A DNA stretch of 64,000 bases from Glaciecola nitratireducens FR1064 (GTDB taxonomy: Bacteria; Pseudomonadota; Gammaproteobacteria; Enterobacterales; Alteromonadaceae): positions 2,294,001 to 2,358,000 of the forward strand of contig NC_016041.1 of assembly GCF_000226565.1 (NCBI RefSeq), in the 5' to 3' direction. Below the pieces are notes generated by a model. It ran no database searches. It saw only the letters and a program-made list of their open reading frames with translations, and was not told the origin of the DNA. Positions within the stretch are counted from its first letter, which is position 1. Every line of letters begins with the position of its first letter. Made by a program: the position numbers and the translations under genes. This document shows, one piece after another, positions 58,497 through 64,000 of this stretch.

Positions 58497-58524
58497 AAAG
58501 ACCGTTGCAGCCGCAACGGTCTTT
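58497..58524. terminator. Bidirectional terminator between the SCCPDH-like gene and ydjA
   Basis: Perfect 12-bp arms AAAGACCGTTGC (58497-58508) and GCAACGGTCTTT (58513-58524) with an AGCC loop, between two convergent genes. T-rich sequence follows on the plus strand (ATCTACGTTTT). Confidence 0.8.
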
Positions 58525-58549
58525 ATCTACGTTTTAACAACACCTAGTG

Positions 58550-59101
58550 TCATTCCCAAACATCAAAATACTCAGCGCTCAGGCGCTGCGGTTTTGGCAT
58601 TGTTTTTAGCTTACTGCTGCCGACATACAGGAAGCCTAGAATTTCATCGTGATCAAAACAGCCAAACGCGTCTTTCACCACTTTATCTTGTGCATAGTTC
58701 CCAGTGCGCCAAACGCCTTGAAACCCCTGTACTAAAGCGGCCATTTGCATACTATGAACGGCGCATGCAGTTGAGGCGACTTGCTCTACCCAAGGAACTT
58801 TATCATTCTCTTTATATTTACAAATAGCGACAATAACCATAGGCGCTCGTAGCGGAAGTTGCACCGCTCGATCCACAATAGTTTGTTCAAGCCCAGAGTT
58901 TATGGCTGCTTGCTCAAATATTTCACCCAGCTTTACAAGCCCTTTTCCTTTACAAACAACAAACTTCCATGGGGTTAAGCAACGATGGTCCGGTGCACGT
59001 AAAGCAGCTTGCATTATATTTTCAAGCACAACACCCTCAGGTGCCGGCTCAGTCAATCGCGGTTGAGAACTTCGATTTAGTAAAAGATCTAACGCTTGCA
59101 C
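58550..59101 (-). CDS. ydjA: Nitroreductase family protein YdjA
   Basis: FMN-dependent nitroreductase-fold enzyme. 183 residues, the same as E. coli YdjA. ALDLLLNRSSQPRLTEPAP, ALRAPDHRCLTPWKF, FRAPxxI-type LRAPMVIVAICKY, ACAVHSMQMAALVQGFQGVWRTG and GFLYVG match closely. The start is GTG at 59101: GGAGGTGA, a near-perfect Shine-Dalgarno, stands directly upstream, and the frame then begins like E. coli. A longer frame to 59179 adds 26 unrelated residues and is rejected. Confidence 0.93.
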   Translation of the reverse strand: MQALDLLLNRSSQPRLTEPAPEGVVLENIMQAALRAPDHRCLTPWKFVVCKGKGLVKLGEIFEQAAINSGLEQTIVDRAVQLPLRAPMVIVAICKYKENDKVPWVEQVASTACAVHSMQMAALVQGFQGVWRTGNYAQDKVVKDAFGCFDHDEILGFLYVGSSKLKTMPKPQRLSAEYFDVWE

Positions 59102-59174
59102 ATTCACCTCCAAAAAACGATAAACAGAATTATTAAACAGTCTGGGGCTACCTAGACAGCTAAAAGTATTGTTC

Positions 59175-59199
59175 TGCAAACTAACCTAGGCAGTTTGCA
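59175..59199. promoter_or_regulatory. Palindrome upstream of ydjA
   Basis: TGCAAACT (59175-59182) and AGTTTGCA (59192-59199) form a perfect 8-bp inverted repeat around AACCTAGGC, 74 bases before the ydjA GTG. It may be an operator for ydjA. I do not recognise the regulator. The rest of 59102-59351 shows only a short ATTGT repeat. Confidence 0.35.
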
Positions 59200-59351
59200 T
59201 ACTGTGTTATTGAGTATTCTATTGTATTGTATTGCACACATGTATTTAAAACAACGAACACCTTGCGGAGCAATAATGCGGCGACAGGAAGTGCAGTAAC
59301 GGAAAACGTAGCAACTAGCAGCAACTAAAAACAAAGCAGGAAACCACACCG

Positions 59352-59519
59352 GTGCAAAAAAAATCTAGGCCCTTGCAAAACATTATGCGTAAACATGCAA
59401 AGGCGCCACATATACAAAAACGTCAAAGCGATCTGTTGATGACATTCGCAAGTAATGAACATAAGGCAATTGCTCAATTGATTCAAGCTTGGCTAAATGA
59501 GCATCGGCAGAAACCGTAA
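59352..59519 (+). CDS. 55-residue hypothetical protein with FliF-tail-like end
   Basis: An open frame from GTG 59352 to TAA 59519 with AGGA about ten bases upstream. The product is basic (QKKSRPLQNIMRKHAKAPHI) and then helical, ending with AIAQLIQAWLNEHRQKP. That end resembles the C-terminal FliG-binding helix of the flagellar ring protein FliF (ALVIRQWMSND in E. coli): Ala, Ile, Trp and an acidic residue fall in the same spacing. I do not know a named family for it. It stands 85 bases before sppA on the same strand. It could also start at an internal ATG (codon 12). Confidence 0.55.
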   Translation: MQKKSRPLQNIMRKHAKAPHIQKRQSDLLMTFASNEHKAIAQLIQAWLNEHRQKP

Positions 59520-59604
59520 CAAACAATTACATTTAAACATTTTCGTTTTTCACATCAATTCGATATCATCGAAAGTGAAGGAAATTAAAAGGTAAATTAT
59601 TAAA

Positions 59605-61470
59605 ATGTCAGAAAAAAAGAGTTGGACTAAGTCGTTTTTCATCGGTTCTTGGAACGTGATCAACTTTACTAGAAAGTTCGTGTTAAACATCATCTTCTTC
59701 ATCATACTTATTGCTGTCCTCGTAGGAATAAGCAATTCAGGTGTTGAAAAGGCCATTGTACCCAACAGCAGTGCACTTGTGCTCAACCTTAGCGGCAACT
59801 TGGTAATTGAAAAACAATATGTCGACCCAGCCGAAAAATTTGCAGCCGAAGCATTTGGGCAAGGCACAGACAACCCTGAAATATTGGTGAGAGACTTAGT
59901 TAAAGTCATCAATAATGCTAAAGAAGACAAGCGCATCAAAGCAATAGTCTTGCAACTGGACGGGCTTGGCGGCGGTGGTTTGGACAAGATGCGCTTGGTC
60001 GCTGAAGCACTGACAGACTTTAAAGAATCTGGCAAACCCATCTACGCTATGGGTGATTACTACGGTCAGAATCAATATTACTTAGCCGCTCACGCCGACA
60101 ATGTATATCTGAACCCAATGGGTGCCATGATCATTGAGGGTTACGGTCGTTACAGAATGTATTACAAAGAAGGCTTGGAGAAATTGCGTGCTTCAGTACA
60201 CGTCTTTAAAGTCGGCAAGTTCAAATCAGCTGTTGAGCCTTACCTGCGCGACGATATGTCACCTGAAGCAAGGCTTGCTAATGAAGCGTGGATGAACGAA
60301 CTATGGTCACAGTATAAATCAGATGTTACTTCAGCGAGAAAGATGGAGTTGAGCAACTTTGACGAAAAAATGGAACAGTTAATTCCAAAATTTGAATCCG
60401 TAAACGGCGACTTTGCACAATACGCGTTACAAAACGGTTGGATTGATGGTTTACGATCACGCAATGATTTCCGTGAGGAAATGGTTACATTGTTGGGTGA
60501 GGCCGATAACAAAATGGGCTATAACACGGTTAAGTATGAAAATTACCTCAGCCTAATTACACCAAAAATTCCTTTACCTGAATCAAACAAACAAAAAGTC
60601 GCGATTGTAATTGCAAAAGGCACCATTTTAGATGGTACTCAAAAACCGGGTACGATTGGTGGTGATAGCACTGCTCAGTTACTTCGAGAAGCGCGCTTAG
60701 ACGACAATGTGAAAGCCGTTGTACTGCAGGTTGACTCTGGTGGCGGCAGTGCCTTCGCCTCTGAAGTTATTCGCAAGGAAATAGACCTCATTAAAGCCGC
60801 TGGAAAACCTGTTGTTGCATCAATGGCAACGTATGCAGCGTCCGGTGGCTATTGGATATCCGCCAGTGCCGATGAAATTTTTGCTGAGCCAAGTACTATA
60901 ACAGGCTCTATTGGTATATTCGGTATGATGACAACGTTCGAGCGGACGCTGGAATATGTTGGCGTGAGAACCGACGGTGTAGGGACAACTGAATTGGCAG
61001 GTATGAGCCCTACCCGCGGACTTTCACCTGGGATAAAGCAAATAATCCAAATGAATATCGAACGTGGTTATGAGCGCTTTATTAACCTTGTCGCTACGGA
61101 ACGCAGCATGACGGCAGAATCCGTTGATGAGATTGCTCAAGGTCGAGTTTGGATTGGGACGCAAGCGCTAGAGTTGGGTCTGGTTGATAAATTAGGTAGT
61201 TTAGATGACGCCGTTAAATCGGCCGCTGCGCTTGCTGAACTCGAAGACTACGAAACGAAGTACATTGTTAGAACACTGTCTGACAAAGAACTATTTTGGC
61301 AAAACTTTTTGCAGGGAACGGCTAATGTATTTTCAGGTTTAGACATTGAACCCAAAACAAGCGCTTTTCAAGAAATCTTGTCTAAGGTTGACGCCGACCT
61401 TAAGCAGTTTTCGCAACTAAATGACCCTCTTGCTACCTATGCCATGTGCATTGAATGCCAGGTAGACTAA
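59605..61470 (+). CDS. sppA: Signal peptide peptidase SppA (67K type)
   Basis: Membrane-bound serine protease that digests cleaved signal peptides from the periplasmic side. 621 residues (E. coli 618). An N-terminal membrane helix (about 24-42) is followed by two tandem S49 domains. The catalytic Lys lies in the first (K207, FKSAVEPYLRDDMSP) and the Ser in the second (S413, YAASGGYWISASADEI), as in the E. coli tetramer. An intrinsic terminator follows. Confidence 0.96.
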   Translation: MSEKKSWTKSFFIGSWNVINFTRKFVLNIIFFIILIAVLVGISNSGVEKAIVPNSSALVLNLSGNLVIEKQYVDPAEKFAAEAFGQGTDNPEILVRDLVKVINNAKEDKRIKAIVLQLDGLGGGGLDKMRLVAEALTDFKESGKPIYAMGDYYGQNQYYLAAHADNVYLNPMGAMIIEGYGRYRMYYKEGLEKLRASVHVFKVGKFKSAVEPYLRDDMSPEARLANEAWMNELWSQYKSDVTSARKMELSNFDEKMEQLIPKFESVNGDFAQYALQNGWIDGLRSRNDFREEMVTLLGEADNKMGYNTVKYENYLSLITPKIPLPESNKQKVAIVIAKGTILDGTQKPGTIGGDSTAQLLREARLDDNVKAVVLQVDSGGGSAFASEVIRKEIDLIKAAGKPVVASMATYAASGGYWISASADEIFAEPSTITGSIGIFGMMTTFERTLEYVGVRTDGVGTTELAGMSPTRGLSPGIKQIIQMNIERGYERFINLVATERSMTAESVDEIAQGRVWIGTQALELGLVDKLGSLDDAVKSAAALAELEDYETKYIVRTLSDKELFWQNFLQGTANVFSGLDIEPKTSAFQEILSKVDADLKQFSQLNDPLATYAMCIECQVD

Positions 61471-61535
61471 GGTCAGTTATCATGCATTGATAACGCAGTT
61501 GTTATGCTGATACTGCATTGGACAACTAAACACAA

Positions 61536-61567
61536 AAATGGACAGTTTCGACTGTCCATTTTTTTTT
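61536..61567 (+). terminator. Intrinsic terminator after sppA
   Basis: AAATGGACAGT (61536-61546) and ACTGTCCATTT (61551-61561) with a stable TTCG tetraloop, followed by a run of T to 61567. Confidence 0.92.
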
Positions 61568-61587
61568 GCATAACGTAAAATGCAGTC

Positions 61588-62076
61588 ATGAATGATACAT
61601 CCCTTCTCAACGCTGCTGCGGCAGCTATTGAACAAAGCTGTAAGCTCGCTGAAGATTATTTCTCAGTGTCTTTCTCCATTCCGACAGTTAATTTACATCA
61701 ACGCGGTAAAATTGCCGGCAGTGCCCATCTACAAAAAAATCTAATAAAGTTAAATAGAAAGTTATTTATTCAAAATTTTGACGATTTTTTACAACAGGTC
61801 ATTCCGCACGAAGTAGCGCACATCATCTGCTATCAGCAATTTGGAAGAGTAAAGCCGCACGGAGCCGAATGGCAGAGTTTGATGCGCTCACTTTTTCAGT
61901 TAGATGCGCACGTAACTCATAAATTTGATGTTAGTAATGTTGGTATGCAGGATTTTGCCTACCAATGTGAATGCAATAATCTGATTATGCTTAGCGTAGT
62001 GCGCCACAATAAAGTGATGAGAGGTACTCAACGGTACCGATGCCAGAAGTGCAAAGCCGTGTTAACGCCCTGTTAA
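61588..62076 (+). CDS. sprT: SprT family zinc protein
   Basis: 162 residues with a zincin motif HEVAH (74-78) followed by the third ligand region KPHGAEWQSLM, and a C-terminal zinc ribbon (CECNN ... RYRCQKC). This is the SprT layout, related to the SPRTN protease domain that in eukaryotes removes DNA-protein crosslinks; the bacterial role is not settled. It starts 20 bases after the sppA terminator. Confidence 0.92.
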   Translation: MNDTSLLNAAAAAIEQSCKLAEDYFSVSFSIPTVNLHQRGKIAGSAHLQKNLIKLNRKLFIQNFDDFLQQVIPHEVAHIICYQQFGRVKPHGAEWQSLMRSLFQLDAHVTHKFDVSNVGMQDFAYQCECNNLIMLSVVRHNKVMRGTQRYRCQKCKAVLTPC

Positions 62077-62077
62077 T

Positions 62078-62109
62078 CAGCTTATTTGCTTACCTTGAAA
62101 AATAAGCTG
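62078..62109. other. Hairpin between convergent sprT and yfbV
   Basis: CAGCTTATTT (62078-62087) and AAATAAGCTG (62100-62109) are perfect inverted arms around a 12-base loop, right after the sprT stop codon. No T run follows on either strand, so termination is uncertain although the position fits. Confidence 0.4.
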
Positions 62110-62149
62110 CTTGTCAATTCTCGATTCACACCAGTCGTCTTTTTCCTAC

Positions 62150-62596
62150 TTAAAACAAATGCTTGGTAAACGCTTTGTCTAATTCAGAAAACGCAGTGCG
62201 CAACAGCAGCGCCAACTCATGAAATCGAGGTTGCGATTTTGGCTGCTCTAATGCGCAGCCTTGCTGCTGCATTTTCAGGTAAATGTCCTGGTACCAAGCT
62301 TTTATTGCTGGCGGAAGTATTTTTTGAGACCGAAAGCCTAACCAAATAAGACCCTGAACCGGCAAGCTTAAGAAGAAGATACCTAACGTGAGTGCATGAG
62401 GTAGCTGTGACGTCCCCATAAAGTGTAGCTGCACTGCAACAGTCAACACTGCCAATGCTGGCATTACTTTGAAACCAAATTTAGTTGCTGCAATGATTCT
62501 ACATTCAGGAAACAATCCATACAGCTGCTTTTGCATTGGCCAAGCGTCCATGTAGCTTTGGCCTTGTTGAATTACATGTGGTAGTTGATTCGTCAT
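62150..62596 (-). CDS. yfbV: UPF0208 membrane protein YfbV
   Basis: About 148 residues with two membrane helices (roughly 45-62 and 71-90). QGQSYMDAWPMQKQLYGLFPECRIIAATKF, FKVMPALAVLTV, LSLPVQGLIWLGFRS and LPPAIKAWYQDIY follow E. coli YfbV, which is needed for insulating the Ter macrodomain of the chromosome. ATG 62596 is chosen because GGTGA lies at normal distance; GTG at 62605 is an alternative. Convergent with sprT. Confidence 0.9.
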   Translation of the reverse strand: MTNQLPHVIQQGQSYMDAWPMQKQLYGLFPECRIIAATKFGFKVMPALAVLTVAVQLHFMGTSQLPHALTLGIFFLSLPVQGLIWLGFRSQKILPPAIKAWYQDIYLKMQQQGCALEQPKSQPRFHELALLLRTAFSELDKAFTKHLF

Positions 62597-62788
62597 TCTC
62601 TTCACCGATTCAAAGCTAATTCCTAACTCTTTTGGATATTAGCACAAAAAAGAAACAATATTTCTTGAATATTGTAAAACCATAATGCCAAAACATTTGC
62701 AGTAATAGTCATTAAGCATGGAGCGTTACCACGAACAAGTTTATACTGCGTCGCATATACGCAAAGATCAACGTTGAATTGAAAATAA

Positions 62789-63787
<999 letters not shown>

Positions 63788-63850
63788 CGCTTCTTTACAA
63801 ATAAGTTTCGTCGCAAATAAATTGTGCGGCAATCCTGTCTGGGGTTGCGC

Positions 63851-64000
63851 ATGATTGAACTATTTAAACTTGACCATTCAAATCGTTTTCCCGCCGTTGA
63901 TTTAGCATTAGATGAACCGAACGGCCTGCTCGCTTTTGGCGGTGATCTGTCGACCGATCGATTAGTGAACGCTTATCACTCAGGCATATTCCCTTGGTTT
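63851..64000 (+). CDS. aat: Leucyl/phenylalanyl-tRNA-protein transferase, N-terminal part
   Basis: Adds Leu or Phe to proteins with N-terminal Arg or Lys, marking them for ClpAP (N-end rule). The first 50 codons are in the window. [20 protein letters not shown] and [13 protein letters not shown] match the start of E. coli Aat. GGGG lies six bases before the ATG; a TTG two codons earlier is an alternative. The gene continues past the right edge. It follows trxB by 63 bp. Confidence 0.95.
   Translation, partial: MIELFKLDHSNRFPAVDLALDEPNGLLAFGGDLSTDRLVNAYHSGIFPWF

Noticed and set aside
59102-59179. N-terminal extension of ydjA
   Set aside because: A strong GGAGGTGA lies before GTG 59101, and the shorter product matches E. 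coli YdjA in length and start.
59550-60041. 163-codon minus-strand frame over the sppA start
   Set aside because: It is antisense to the conserved sppA N-terminus and has low-complexity Ser/Pro content typical of a shadow frame.

Overview
The window carries core chromosome of a marine-type gammaproteobacterium, most likely an Alteromonadales member (Alteromonadaceae or a close relative). The grounds are conserved gene orders (ftsH-folP-glmM-tpiA-secG-tRNA-Leu; leuS-lptE-holA-nadD-rsfS-rlmH-mrdA-mrdB-rlpA-dacA-ybeD-lipB-lipA), a HexR-type Entner-Doudoroff cluster, a periplasmic S46 peptidase, an AGCS sodium symporter, moderate-to-low G+C by eye, and E. coli-like protein sequences. I see no insertion sequence, prophage, CRISPR array, rRNA or obvious foreign island.

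Layout. 1-930 is the start of an S46 dipeptidyl-peptidase on the minus strand. Facing away from it is a promoter with a tandem MetJ-like operator and a small unknown ORF. 1472-7165 (minus) holds tRNA-Leu(GAG), secG, tpiA, glmM, folP and ftsH; rlmE, usually upstream of ftsH, is absent. yhbY, a short-chain dehydrogenase and a divergent Lon-like protease follow. 11639-24974 (plus) is leuS, LPS assembly (lptE), DNA polymerase III delta (holA), NAD synthesis (nadD), ribosome silencing and methylation (rsfS, rlmH), the rod elongation pair mrdA/mrdB, rlpA, dacA, and lipoate genes ybeD/lipB/lipA. Two further genes, a RimK-like ATP-grasp ligase and a MetC-like PLP enzyme, are appended to this run. 27057-31629 (minus) is zinc ribbon protein, yeaC, a very long DUF349 protein and ansA. 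Then come an amino-acid symporter, a cytosolic M14 carboxypeptidase and a thioredoxin-fold protein.

The second half is mostly central carbon metabolism: a long-form GAPDH, msrB, gnd, glycogen/maltodextrin genes (malQ-glgB-glgX), gapA with yeaD, the Entner-Doudoroff operon zwf-pgl-edd-glk-eda, its regulator hexR and pykA. Four HexR-like 15-bp boxes lie upstream of zwf, hexR, gapA and the long GAPDH, so the cluster looks like a locally encoded HexR regulon that switches between glycolytic and gluconeogenic flow. The right end has a saccharopine-dehydrogenase-like oxidoreductase, ydjA, a 55-residue unknown gene, sppA, sprT, yfbV, trxB and the first 50 codons of aat.

Most of the window is ordinary housekeeping DNA. 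The less expected items are the MetJ-like operator in front of a tiny ORF or RNA, the microprotein upstream of sppA whose tail resembles the FliG-binding end of FliF, the ATP-grasp/PLP pair behind lipA, the missing rlmE, and structured intergenic elements after leuS and before dacA and pykA. No search was run; family names rest on recognised motifs.
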